A stretch of DNA of 64,000 bases from positions 26,379,265-26,443,264 of the forward strand of contig NC_092573.1 in the NCBI RefSeq assembly GCF_037975245.1, written 5' to 3'. A model generated the notes under the pieces. The model made no database searches and was not told the DNA's origin. It saw nothing but the letters and a program-made list of their open reading frames with translations. The position numbers and the translations under genes were made by a program. This DNA comes from Apostichopus japonicus (lineage: Eukaryota > Echinodermata > Holothuroidea > Aspidochirotida > Stichopodidae). Shown here piece by piece: positions 48,701 through 60,751 of the stretch. Position 1 is the stretch's first letter. The number at the start of each line of letters is the position of its first letter.

Positions 48701-51700
48701 CAAGTCTATAAGGCTTGGGAAGATGACAACATTTCGAAGTGTTAGGTTTTTGGGGGCATATTCCGCCCAGTAAAGTGTTTAAAAGTACAAAATTAGCCAG
48801 TCTTCATCTTTAAGTTTGCACCCAAAACAGAAAAGAAAAGATAAAGACAATGAAAGAAACAAACAAACGAACAAAAACACTGGGTACTTGTCATTGTATT
48901 CCAGGCACTTACACAGCTATTGTTTTCTATTACAAATACTGCCACCTCTTCAAAACAAATTTGATAACTGTGGTCTGTTGTTCTTTCGCTTGCACTATTT
49001 ACATTAGAACAGTGTGAAGAACACAGTTGGTACCACTTCTGCACATGTGTATTGCATGTATGCAATGAAGTCAAAATTTTTTGGGTTCCCTTAGTTTTCT
49101 GATATTATCTGGAGCCTCGTAATCTTATCGACTCATTCTAACCCAATCTACCATATTGTGTTATCCGAAGATATTCAACTATATATAATTTGGCATCTCT
49201 ATAGACGCACCAGCCTAGTTACGCCACTGCGCATGTATTTGAGGAGCGCATGGCTAAAAGAAGGGAACTTAGTCCGTTATTAGAAAACAAACCCGACTGT
49301 TTATAACATATAGTTCAGGCTCTTACTGAAATATACCAGCGGCAGTTTGAATACGTGCTTGGGAAATGAACATCAATAGCAACCCCCTAAAAAAAGGTAT
49401 TTGTGAATGTACTCATTAGAGGGACTTACATGCAAATTATGAAGTTAAACAAAGCTGCATTTTTTAATGCGTAATAACGACTTTTACCTGTGTTGACCAA
49501 CTCCAATTTCATTAAGGTGTTTTTCCTCACCAAATGGGATATATATACCAGGTACCATGATGGACTTGCTTAATTATTGTGCTTTAAAGCAGGGGTCTCA
49601 GAGCCTAACACACCTGCGCACATATACAAGACATCATCATCGCATATTGATTCATTTTACTTTAGGCAAGGAATAAGTAAATGTACGATCTAGTTCAATC
49701 TTCTGGAGATATGATGATGACTTGGAGCCCAACTCACTCGCATAGGCCTATACATGCAGCGACGCACGAATGCAATGCCAACTTTGACAGCTTTGACAAG
49801 TAACCAACTTCCCGACGTTTCTCTCCCCCCCCCCCTCCCCATTGTGTAAATTTGTAACAAAGTAATAAATTTATTTAGCCAATTAATTGTAAGTTACTTA
49901 AAGCCCCATCTATAAATTGTGCATCTATGCATTATAAACACGAACTAACCGATCCCTAACTCTACAATCGTTTTTAGTACTATTGTACTGGAAATAATCA
50001 CAAAATCATGACAATATACTTTTGCCAACAATTTTAGCCTATTCGCAAAGATCGACTGAGCGAAAAAATATCAAACTAACACCAAGCAGGAAGTTATAAC
50101 AACTCCCTGCACCAAGGTTCATTGTAACTGTTATCGTCGAAATGAAACGGGATCCGATTAATGTTTTCATCGGTTTTAAGGCTGGTGTCCATCCACTATC
50201 ATAACATGGATAGGGGTTTTAAGTAAGCTTCTGTAGGCTTCATAACCTTTGGAAAGAACTAGACCAAGTTTAATTATATCGCGACATAGGGAGATTATAT
50301 CACCCGATCTTCTACATGCTGAGTGGGGAGGGGCAATTATTTATTTGCATAAATTTATTTGAACCAGGCCGCCACCACTATAGGATTGAGGTTAGCATGA
50401 CATTCATTTTGAAAGAGATATACAAACCAGCATCACATTCACTTACGGAAATAAACTTACCTTTTCCAAACGATGAACATGGCAGACAGTCCGAAACCCC
50501 GCCATGCATTATAAGAGATCTGAAGATGTCCTCTGTTGACATGTCCCGCTCGATGAAGGAAAACCCACTGATACGGCAACAATCCTCGTACGAGACTCTC
50601 CGGTGAATTAGTGCAACGCATTGACCCGAAAGTGTGTCGTAGTTAGCCCAGCAAGATCCACCTAATGAGGAAATAACAAAACCGATGGATTCTTCGGCTC
50701 TTGTTAATTGTAAGTGCCCACCGTAGGATCAACACATGGGAACCATATACTGTATACGCTAGTTGTAAGTGCTCAACGTAGGATCAACACATGGGAACCA
50801 TATACTGTATATGCTAATTGTAAGTGCTCAACGTAGGATCAACATATAGGAACCATATACTGTATACGCTAATTGTAAGTGCTCAACGTAGGATCAACAC
50901 ATGGGAACCATATATGCTAATTGTAAGTGCTCACCATAAGATCAAACTCATATGAACCATATACTGTATACGTTGTAAGCACTCATCGTAGGATCAAACA
51001 CATGGGAACCATATACAGTATATGCTAATTGTAAGTGCTCACCATAAGATCAAACTCATATGAACCATATACTGTATACGTTGTAAGCACTCATCGTAGG
51101 ATCAAACACATGGGAACCATATACAGTATATGCTAATTGTAAGTGCCCACCGTAAGATCAAACTCATATGAACCATATACTGTATACGCTAATTGTAAGT
51201 GTTCAACGTAGGATCAACACATGGGAACCATATACTGTATACGTTAGTTGTAAGCGCTCATCGTAGGATCAAATACATGGGAACCATATACAGTATATGC
51301 TAATTGTAAGTGCTCACCGTAAGATCAAACTCATATGAACCATATACTGTATACGTTGTAAGCACTCATCGTAGGATCAAACACATGGGAACCATATACA
51401 GTATATGCTAATTGTAAGTGCTCACCGTAAGATCAAACTCATATGAACCATATATTGTATACGCTAATTGTAAGTGTTCAACGTAGGATCAACACATGGG
51501 AACCATATACTGTATACGCTAATTGTAAGTGCTCACCGTAGGATCAACACATGGGAACCATATATTGTATACGCTAATTGTAAGTGTTCAACGTAGGATC
51601 AACACATGGGAACCATATACTGTATACGTCAGTTGTAAGCGCTCATCGTAGGATCAAACACATGGGAACCATATACAGTATATGCTAATTGTAAGTGCTC

Positions 51701-54396
51701 ACCGTAAGATCAAACTCATATGAACCATATACTGTATACGTTGTAAGCACTCATCGTAGGATCAAACACATGGGAACCATATACAGTATATGCTAATTAT
51801 AAGTGTTCAACGTAGGATCAACACATGGGAACCATATACTGTATACGTCAGTTGTAAGCGCTCATCGTAGGATCAAACACATGGGAACCATATACAGTAT
51901 ATGCTAATTGTAAGTGCTCACCGTAAGATCAAACTCATATGGACCATATACTGTATACGTTGTAAGCACTCACCGTAGGATCAAACACATTGGAACCATA
52001 TACAGTATATGCTTACTTGTAATTGCTCACCGTAGGATCAACACATTGGAACCTTATACTGTATACGCTAATTGTTAGCGCTCACCGTAGGATCAAACAC
52101 GTAGGAACAGTATACTGTATACGCTAATTGTAAGTGCTCACCGTAGGATCAACACATGGGAACCATATACAGTATATGCTAATTGTAAGTGCTCACCGTA
52201 AGATCAAACTCATATGAACCATATACTGTATACGCTAATTGTAAGTGCTCACCGTAGGATCAAACACGTAGGAACCATATACTGTATACGCTATAGTACT
52301 GTAAACACTGACCGTATAGGATCAAAACACAAACGAACAATACTTGTGCAGCCTTCTGATGTAACCCGACAATGGATATTTCAGCTATTGTATACGCTTA
52401 TGTTAAGCGCTGCAGTAGGATCAAACACATAGGAACCATACTTGGGCAGCCAAGGTGTTACCCGACACTGTTAAAGAGTCAAATTATGGTATCACAGCCT
52501 TAACAGCACACATACTACGTATAACAGCTGGTGACAAATAAGCATAAAATAAAGGGGTATGTTTCTATCGACAATTTTCCTTTCTAAGCTCACATTGGAG
52601 TAACTATATAGATGGCTAAATCACCGACAAGAAAGTTTGTTCAATTAGTGTAATTAGTTACTACAAAAATGTCGAACTACTTATAACGTCACGGAGCATT
52701 AATCACTTTTATTTAATTCTATCAATCTTCCTGGATTATATCCGGATATGACCGGGAAAATCCGGACATATGCAGGCAACGGTAACCTATATCTGTGCTT
52801 CCTGGCAGGTACAGCATACCCTCCCTCCCCTGTATGTAGAATACATTCACATTGTTGTGCGTATTTTAAACATTAGTATACATGTGAACATTCAACTTTG
52901 ACATAATGATCCGAGGTTTCTCTCTTTTTCTATAAGATCGTAACAGAAAGCCTTGGGTTGGTTCATGAATGTATTATCCTATGAAATACTTCGGTATAAT
53001 TGGGTGTACAATGCATGGGAATGAGGGAGCCTCACATACACACTATAGTGAGGTTATACACATCGCACCGTGGCAATAAACACGTAAAGGCTGCCGCCCA
53101 TTTGTGATATGCTGCTTTATTGTACCAAACAGTTTGTTAATATGAGAAAAATAGATAATATTACATTGTTATAAAGCAGAATTATGAGTATATTTGAATC
53201 ACATGAGTATATTTGAATCACATTATAGGCTTCTTCGCGAGTTCTTGCTTGCAGGAGGATCTAATATACATATACATATACATACATACATGACTTTACT
53301 GCTGCTTGTTGACGGCTAGATTTCCGCAAACGTATAGGTAATAGCTTTTCTAGCTCAATTCAATTAAAAAAGTGACGTATAAATACCCTCTTTTTCTTTT
53401 AAATTTCCAATTTGCTGCAAAAGATCCCTGTCTTCGAAATATTTAGAATCGCATAGAACTCACCAAACTTATGTTGATTCACTTTCAAGTCCAGGCCGAT
53501 GTCCTAGTGTGATCGGTTAAAAGAATATGTTTTGAGTAGCCTTATACTCGCAGGGTTAGGAAAAACTACCGACCCAACTCAGTAAAATTATGGCTTTAAA
53601 TACCTATCAGCTGCAAGCTTTCGATGGTAACAAATACGATCGCACGCAATGCAGCTGGGTGACACTGCTGTGGGGGTAAGAGATCACAGAACATGTTGAG
53701 CAGTAAATTGTAATACTCAGCAACGCCACGTACTTCTCTGGTTTAGGGTTAGGGTGTTGATACTAGTATACTTTACTCGTTCAGTCGGATATGTCAAATT
53801 TAATTGTAACTGCATCCGCTTCTTAACAGATCCTTTGACGAACGTTTAGAAGCAAGCAGCAAGTGGAAGAAATATCTCATTGGTCCAGTACTAACGTATT
53901 TATCATGTTTACGTACTATATAAAGATGTACCCATGCACGGACCTAGTTTAGGCTTATTACATTTTAATCCAACCATGGGTGGCTACCAATCATTAACAG
54001 CGGGTTGCACCTGTTGATATCAATCACATTTAGGGCCATGATCGGCTTTGTCTTTTCTTCAAAAGTTTAAGGCTTTACTACTTTCTTGAACACCTGTATA
54101 ATGAACAAGAAAACACATTGATACTGCTACAATTAATCCGTTAGCAGTATAGGTAAACAAGGTCGTGCCGAGAGTTATGTACAATCGAGCATTTCAGTCA
54201 TAGTTTAGTAAGGCACATTATAACCTCCTACTCCCCACATAGTGTCGAACGGTGACAAACAAGTCTAGTGCCAGAATGCCAGTGAATTAGCAGAATAAAC
54301 GTCACTTATCTCCCCTTCCGTGTCTGATAAATTAGCGTGCCGTGTATATATAATCAACTACATCAGCATCTTTTTCACTCTTTTGTTTATCAACAG

Positions 54397-54469
<73 letters not shown>

Positions 54470-55616
54470 GCAGCATGCTATTTTATCAGACACGGAAGGG
54501 GCGATAGAGCAAAGATATGATCCAAGTCTTTGGCCCTTCTGACCTCCCCTCGACAGAAGAATAGCAAAAGCTCACCGATAGAGCCCAGTGCGTTATGATT
54601 GCTGGTATGCCTATATTTATAGAGCCCAGTGCCTATGATTGCTGGTATACCTATATTTATGTATGTATGTATGTATATTAGATCCTCCTGCAAGCAGGAA
54701 CTCGCGAAGAAGCCTAATTGGCTTATCAAAGCCGCAAGCTGACCGAAGTCAGTATCTCACATTCATATTTAACGTCCATGATTATGAACTGTTAATTGTC
54801 AACAACTCTGTAACTGGACGACATACATTAATCTGGGAGTGACTCGAACCGGGGACCGGGGATTTATAGAGCCCAATTCTTGATGATTGCTGGTATGCCT
54901 ATATTTATAGAGCCCAGTGCGTTATGATTGCTGGTATGCCTATATTTATAGAGCCCAATTCTTGATGATTGCTGGTATGCCTATATTTATAGAGCCCAGT
55001 GCTTTATGATTGCTGGTATGCCTATATTTATAGAGCCCAGTGCGTTATGATTGCTGGTATGCCTATATTTATAGAGCACAATTCTTGATGATTGCTGGTA
55101 TGCCTATATTTATAGAGCCCAGTGCTTTATGATTGCTGGCAGGACTATATTTACCTGTATACTGCATTTGTCACCTATTGTTTTAACAAAAGAACCTCAA
55201 CTTGGACATCGCTGTGGTTATTTCAGTTTTCAGGGACTGAAGCAGACAGAGTACCAAGCGCGGATATGTGGTCCTTCAAAAGCAGATATTAGGACAACCT
55301 TGCGTTAGACCTGTGGGAGGATGCTCCCAGACCCGTATAACGGGCGTCCCCTTCAACGACCCATAGGGGCACCATATAAAACCATGGATCCAACCAATTG
55401 ATAGAGCCGCATGGTACTAACCAACCTACTTCGCGGTAACCTACATAATTGTAAATTATCAACACTCAGTCAATGACAAATCAGCAAATATCAATACATC
55501 GAGAGAAAAAAGGTTGGACATAATGTAAGCTTACCTTCTGTTAACGGTAAAACGGAGCTTGTTCCCCACATCATCACAATCATGATAAACGGTGAAGAAT
55601 TCATAATGATCTTCAT
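42738..55616 (-). CDS. FST: Follistatin, complete six-exon gene
   Basis: A secreted antagonist of activin and related TGF-beta ligands. Exons on the minus strand are 55616-55535 (signal peptide, MKIIMNSSPFIMIVMMWG...), 50661-50461 (N-terminal follistatin domain: GSCW, GQC, EDCC, GGVSDCLPC), 45978-45763, 45419-45201 and 44147-43926 (three follistatin/Kazal domains with PVCGSDRQTYTNEC, SVCGTDKNTYESIC and ALCGSDDVTYANLC), and 43045-42738 (acidic Glu/Asp-rich C-terminus ending SPNL). The total is 1248 nt, 415 residues. All five introns are phase 1 with GT-AG borders. Exon content equals that of vertebrate follistatin: signal, N-domain, FS1, FS2, FS3, acidic tail. The acidic tail is longer than in mammals. 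FS1 (CNRDEVCVARNGQPLC) lacks the basic heparin-binding cluster of the human protein. Follistatin-like proteins are less likely because they have a different domain count. Confidence 0.95.
43227..43606 (+). repeat. 20-bp minisatellite, 19 nearly identical copies
   Basis: Exactly 19 tandem copies of CTATAATGCTCCTTGTGGTT. The only difference noticed is one C-to-T at 43395. It lies in the last intron of follistatin. The uniformity indicates very recent amplification. Confidence 0.95.
43607..43925. other. Follistatin intron 5 remainder
   Basis: Begins TTAAAGGGACGTCGG, a string that resembles the start of TTAA-flanked transposons. No matching opposite end was found. No exon. Confidence 0.3.
44148..45200. 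other. Follistatin intron 4
   Basis: No exon or clear mobile element. AGTTAAAGGGACTGACGG at 44386-44403 is a second TTAAAGGGAC string. Confidence 0.35.
45979..50460. other. Follistatin intron 2
   Basis: Contains the MITE at 46128-46467 and a repeated phrase CCCCCTAAAA...AGGTATTTGTGAAT (48638-48665 and 49383-49408). Otherwise AT-rich and without a recognised gene. Small open frames (for example 48368-48607) have no domain match. Confidence 0.45.
46128..46467 (-). mobile_element. hAT-like MITE (340 bp), second copy
   Basis: Reverse-oriented relative of 40078-40466. Ends are CATTGGCGGAGCGTCC and GCTCCGCCACTG, with the perfect 8-bp duplication CCCACTAC (46120-46127 and 46468-46475). C runs near both ends correspond to the G runs of the other copy. 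It lies in intron 2 of follistatin. Confidence 0.85.
50703..52440 (+). repeat. About 54-bp minisatellite in follistatin intron 1
   Basis: About 32 copies of GCTAATTGTAAGTGCTCACC followed by GTAGGATCAACACATGGGAA and CCATATACTGTATAC. Two or three variant types alternate (GTAAGATCAAACTCATATG; GTTGTAAGCACTCATCG), giving a higher-order pattern. TATACTGTATA and TATACAGTATA are palindromic. Confidence 0.9.
52441..54306. other. Follistatin intron 1, mostly unique sequence
   Basis: Contains the SINE 3' fragment at 53233-53292. No exon is recognised. Confidence 0.4.
53233..53292 (+). mobile_element. SINE 3' fragment with (CATA)n tail
   Basis: GGCTTCTTCGCGAGTTC and GCTTGCAGGAGGATCTAATA followed by a CATA-rich tail match the 3' half of the minus-strand copy at 54657-54862. 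It is 5' truncated. Confidence 0.6.
54307..54506. repeat. 25-bp inverted repeat enclosing a (TA)n microsatellite
   Basis: The arm at 54307-54331 (begins TATCTCCCCTTCCGTG) pairs with 54482-54506 at 24 of 25 positions. The interior includes about 34 TA units (54402-54470). The whole could form a cruciform, or it may be a small palindromic transposon. Confidence 0.75.
54589..55145 (+). repeat. 42-bp minisatellite split by a SINE
   Basis: The unit is TATAGAGCCCAGTGCGTTAT followed by GATTGCTGGTATGCCTATATTT. About two copies lie before and about seven after the SINE at 54657-54862. A CAATTCTTGATG variant alternates with CAGTGCGTTATG. Confidence 0.85.
54657..54862 (-). mobile_element. SINE-like element inserted in the 42-bp minisatellite
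   Basis: On the minus strand a B-box-like GGTTCGAGTCACTCCC lies at the head (near 54850). A body follows, then GCTTGCAGGAGGATCTAATA and a (CATA)n tail. The minisatellite phrase ATTTAT occurs at both borders and could be the target duplication. A second, truncated copy is at 53233-53292 on the other strand. Confidence 0.6.
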
Positions 55617-56611
55617 TCTTGTAGTGCGATGGCTTGTAATATCAATCTCTATTATGCTTGTCTGGTTTGTAGTGATGTGACAGCAGCTGACGTACCGACT
55701 GACTTACACATGAGGGTGATTCTATATTTAAAACTCACAAAGAGATTCACATGCGCAGGAGCCGAACAACACTATAACAAACAAATAAATAGACAATGAC
55801 ACTTGAACTCGTGCAATGGTCTTGCAGTTGTTTTGATTTTGGTGTTAAAAGCTCTCCTGTGTTATTCTTTTGTCACTGAGTGTGTGCTTTTCTTGTGGTT
55901 ATGAGGGACTAAAAGATCTTTCCACAAGGCAAACTAAGCCTGGCCAAAGTTTGGCAAATAGTAAATTAAAGTTAACGTACGCCTAATTGGTGTACCATGC
56001 ATATTGATTTGTATCATAAAATGAGAAGCTATGCTGTAGATGCTATTATGTAATGTACACACTTTTGTAATTATGAACATAAACATCACTACCAAGACCA
56101 ATTATTTGAACAGTAAAAAAAAACTTGTAGCAAAAGCATGGAAGATATGTGAACTGAGTTCATGATGATAACGACAACGACGAAGATGATAGTGATGGTG
56201 GTGGTGGAGGTGGTATAATCACTACCAGGACAGGTGACGATGATGATTATGAAAATGACAATGATGATCGTGGTGGTGACGATGATAGTAATGGTGATGA
56301 TGATACCGACAATAAAGAGTATGGCGAAAATGATAGTAATGGTGATGATATTAGGTAACAGTATATGTACATAGCGACACTAATGAAAGTATAGAAAATC
56401 ACTTACAATAAAAATATCAACACACCATATGATCTCGTACATTTCTGGCGACACTCGTCGCTCTCATTTAAGTCTCCTTAAGAATCTTGCATTTATTTCA
56501 TCATGACGTTGGATTTCCGTCAAGTCAAAGAGAGAGAGCCCGAAAGCTGCCAGCGGCTAAATTCAAAATGTTATTATTAACATGCTGAAGTTCATGAACC
56601 TCCCAAAATTA
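55617..56611. other. Follistatin upstream region and GAT-rich stretch
   Basis: On the minus strand TTTTAAATATAG at about 55721-55732 lies roughly 105 bp before the follistatin ATG and could serve as a TATA-like element (weak). Positions 56163-56350 are rich in GATGAT and GGTGGT triplets. No gene is seen. Confidence 0.35.
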
Positions 56612-57166
56612 AGTTGCTGCTACCGGGATGTCGAATCATTGTTGCTGCTACCGGGATGCCCGAATCATTGTTATTGCTACCGGGATGCCCGAATCATTGT
56701 TGCTGCTACCGGGATGCCCGAATCATTGTTGCTGCTACCGGGATGCCCGAATCATTGTTGCTGCTACCGGGATGCCCGAATCATTGTTACTGCTACCGGG
56801 ATGCCCGAATCATTGTTGCTGCTACCGGGATGCCCGAATCATTGTTGCTGCTACCGGGATGCCCGAATCATTGTTGCTGCTACCGGGATGCCCGAATCAT
56901 TGTTACTGCTACCGATATGCCCGAATCATTGTTGCTGCTACCCGGGATGCCCGAATCATTGTTGCTGCTACCCGGGATGCCCGAATCATTGTTACTGCTA
57001 CCGGGATGCTCGAATCATTGTTACTGCTATCGGGATGCCCGAATCATTGTTGCTGCTACCGGGATGCCCGAATCATTGTTGCTGCTACCGGGATGCCCGA
57101 ATCATTGCAATGTTAGGCTGCATTTGACAAAATTAAGTTGCTGCTATCGGGATGCCCGAATCATTG
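56612..57166 (+). repeat. 29-bp minisatellite
   Basis: About 17 tandem copies, plus one separate copy at about 57138-57166, of TTGCTGCTACC followed by GGGATGCCCGAATCATTG. Each unit holds the small palindrome CGGGATGCCCG. A 29-bp period cycles through all three frames, and the unit has no stop in any plus frame. This explains the three overlapping long open frames; it is not coding evidence. Confidence 0.95.
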
Positions 57167-59953
57167 CAATGTTAGGCTGCATTTGACAAATTGCTTTTTA
57201 TTCGGCACAGCTTGATATGGTGTGATGGCGCTTGAAATATGAGACAATCAGATGAGATCCGGAGTCTCAAGTGGTTATTGTCAAACTACATTTTAGTGCC
57301 AATTTAGATCCAATTATATAGCTAAATGTCGCTAAGAATATAGATCGAAATATTTTCATGGGTGCAGAGTGTAACATTAGTGCTTGCCAAGAAATCAAAA
57401 AGACATTAATCCATCTATAAGAGAACACAAAAGATAACTCCAAGTGTAACAATGTAACAACCTGCCAGAAATAGTGACCCGCCGACAATTATCTCAGCTA
57501 TGTAGAAGTTATTAATTCATAAAGAATGCTTATAGATTCGATGATTGTAAGCACTATACAATTATTGGCACGGTATCATCTACTTTTAAGGCGGATATGA
57601 CGCAAGATTGTTGGTACGCTGCCAAGTCACTAAGGTATCCCACGTTGCTTGCTTGTAAACAATGTGATGGGTCACCGAACTATTAGGAATAAAAACACGT
57701 TTCTAAAATGACGGAAAAATCCCGGACAACTGGTGCCAATTAGAGTGTATGCGGGTTTCATTGACATATTGATATTAACACTTCACATACTGTGATCAGC
57801 ACTGTATGTTTAAGCAGATCACTTCCCGGAGTAGCAATAGTAAGTATGTCACGGAGGAGACAAAATGGTTACGTAAGTGTGTAACTTATATTCATTACTT
57901 ATGTACATTTGCATGTTATTCTGGTCATGATTTCTCTACGTCTTTGTGCTAAAACCTTGGTCTATAAATATATCAAGCCGCTTGCTGCCGACAGTTTTCC
58001 ATGAGAAGTTACCACAAACCCACCCTAAATGAAAATCTTGATTGCTGCAGAATGCCGATTCAGTTTGACTCACAATGAATTTCGTGACATAATGCATTAC
58101 TTGGCAGTTCATATAGCTAGCTATACGGGTAAAACATTACGCTATAACATATGTTATATTTGTGAAAGGCTCTGTGATAACCATTGTGCGTTCGGGTGTG
58201 TATAGTTTTGAATGTGATGCCTACAAATTTTGGCTAAGTTGAAGTCATACGTGTATGTATTTCCGTTTTAATGATTAAAAATTCATCTTGTTTGGTGCAA
58301 GTTATATGATCACGTGATTTCAGGCCATGAAAAGCGTTTGACACCTTGTACACATGATCAGAACTACATCACATCTCCCCTCACTCTCGTATCTGGTGTG
58401 CAGATTAAAACAATGTTAGAAAAAGAACTGGTTAGCGTTGATGTCAAAGGGCCGTTTAATTTAACAGACGTTAAAAACGTCCCTAACTGGTGATTGCCAA
58501 TTGGTCCTATGTTTTGCTTGTTTCCCATCTTTCTACCATGCTCTCTGAGGGGGTTAATAAACAGGTCCCTTAAATTGAGATGGCTACACCTGATATCCTT
58601 TAAACACGGTGACATCTCAATTTATACTTGACAAGGTTTCTTACTTGGTTTGTATGGATGAATGAGTTCAACAGTATAGTAATTGAGAGCACCAAATAAT
58701 GGAAAATCATACGAATTACTTTTATAGTGTATTACACTAGCAGAGAGGAATAATCTTATAATCAAACAAGAGGACAAACATGTACGTAAGGCAAAGCTAG
58801 TTCCTATGAAGTCAGGCGTTAATTTTCTAAATACACGCTAGAAACCTCCTAATTAAATAACCATATATGGGAGTTCTTCCCCGCATATTACAATTGTGTG
58901 ACGATTGTTCTATCCAATTTTGAAGCCAAAAACAGTATTTATTTCACAGTTAAATGTGCCATGACAAAGGAGTTCCCTGTGACCTTTGTCTGAACTTTAA
59001 TTTCTATAGTTTCCGAGAGCAATAAGGAAATGTTTGGAATGTTGGCAAAGCTGGTGGTTGTTCAAACGGAAAAGTTCATGTAAACGTAACCTTTTACCAG
59101 CGATAAACGCCGAGTGGCTGGCTCTTGGGATGACAAATTCCACGCAACGAAGTAAGCATATGTAAATAAATATAACGGGGAGCAAAATTGCCATGGTAAC
59201 GATGCTATGTAAACAAACTTTATACGAATGCACAACTGGTCTTCTCGACGTGTTAAGATGACAATACCCCAACGTGGGAATAATTCCACCCTGGGCGGAT
59301 GGTTGCCATGGAAACTGAATGGATACATCGAATTGTGCGTTCTCGTGTATTTTAAAACGTTCCTTCGTTTTTGTCTTCGTCTCAAGTCGGAATTCCGGCA
59401 TTTTAGAATTCAAACAATGACAGGTGCTTCAGTTATATAAAAAAAATGTTATTGTTTCGTGGGGTATATTTGACATTCTTCGTTGTTTAAGATGTAAAGC
59501 AATCCCTTCCTCTATCCATGGCAGCAAAAAAAAAAACCACCTGCTGTCAACGTTAACGTTTTAAGGTTGAGTAGGCGAAACGGAGGGAAACAAGTACAGA
59601 GTAGTGATTTCACGTACAATACCATATATTTGTCCCACTGACTTTGGTACTATTAAGGAATACCATAGGTGGAAGTTAAGTCTTGAAATGTTATATCCTA
59701 AGTAACTCGAGTAACAGTAATGTTTCTACAGCTATTTTGGTTTCCAACATATGCTAAATTTAATTTGCTTAATGATGACGTCGGCTGGTCAGTGCATAAC
59801 TAAATGTTAATTTCCTCAATATTTGTTAATAACTCAACCAGTCATATAAACTACAAAAACATTTAAATGACATTCAGCAACACATGTCATTGACAAACTT
59901 GAAATGCATTATATACGTCATTTGAGGTTTGTGCTTCCTCTTGAGGACTGATC
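57167..59953. other. Intergenic, no gene recognised
   Basis: AT-rich. The only notable sites are two X-box-like motifs near 59187 and 59302. The overlapping minus frames at 58997-59413 lack family features. Confidence 0.4.
59187..59315. promoter_or_regulatory. Pair of X-box (RFX-type) palindromes
   Basis: ATTGCCATGGTAAC (59187-59200) and GTTGCCATGGAAAC (59302-59315) fit the RFX X-box pattern GTTNCC-ATGG-NAAC, the first with one end mismatch. RFX factors drive ciliary genes in animals. No adjacent gene was recognised. Confidence 0.4.
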
Positions 59954-60609
59954 CAACGAGGTAAATGAATCTGGAGGATTCATGTCAATTGGGTGCGCGC
60001 GTACCATGTATGGAGGGTCATGTGACGTGTTCCAGGGTGGTACTATACTGATATTTCTCTGTAGCAGTTCGAGAACAGTGTTAGTGACTTCGTGAAAGAT
60101 TGGTCGGTTCGGACATGGGAAATAACGGCATAAGAAGGTACTGGTACTTCAGGCCTACGAAATAGTGCTAATATGCTAACGTTCAACCTTATTCTCTTGA
60201 ATGAAGGCAGGCTTTCTACATAATCTTACTTATTAATACAGCTCTAGGGCAAGCTTTGTCTCATATGGCCTAACGTTATTAATACACGCTATAAGTTAAT
60301 GTAGAAATGGGAAATGTTTAGTTCAGTGCAACCACGGAATTCTCCATGGAACAGAGCCTAATGCTGCTCGACGGGAATATAGCTATCACGTTAGGCTACG
60401 GGCACGGTTATTGCTAGGTAACGGGTGTCGTCTGCTGCTCTAAGCACGCAAACACATTTACGTACTAGTTGGGTGAAATAATCATGCGTAATAGGGAGAG
60501 TAGTATATTAGTACCACCCTGGAACACATCACATGACCCTCCATACATGGTACGCGCGTACGCCCGTATTTACTGTGTGATAGTTTCTCCAGATTCATTT
60601 ACCTCGTTG
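59954..60609. mobile_element. hAT-like foldback MITE (656 bp)
   Basis: Perfect 23-bp terminal inverted repeats begin CAACGAGGTAAATGAATC. A second inner pair of inverted repeats (about 60000-60046 and 60509-60560, ACCATGTATGGAGGGTCATG) follows. The element is flanked by the perfect 8-bp duplication GACTGATC (59946-59953 and 60610-60617). No coding capacity. Confidence 0.85.
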
Positions 60610-60751
60610 GACTGATCTAATGGTTACTGTGTTAGACTAAGTGGTTCAGCCACTTTAATTGATGAACCTAATATGTTTGAAAGGGTCATATCTCAAAAAT
60701 TAAAATTGATGTAATAATACAACCTGAACGGATCATAGCATCGTCTTCCAC

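Noticed and set aside
50316-50606. 96-codon plus-strand frame
   Set aside because: It is the opposite strand of the follistatin N-domain exon (50661-50461).
56582-57186. Three overlapping frames of 160-190 codons rich in Leu, Cys and Tyr
   Set aside because: Produced by a 29-bp repeat without stops. Repeated peptides appear identically in all three frames, which argues against a protein gene.
58997-59413. Minus-strand frames of 138 and 107 codons
   Set aside because: Two overlapping phases, no recognisable domain, no splice or promoter context. The hydrophobic stretch alone is not enough.
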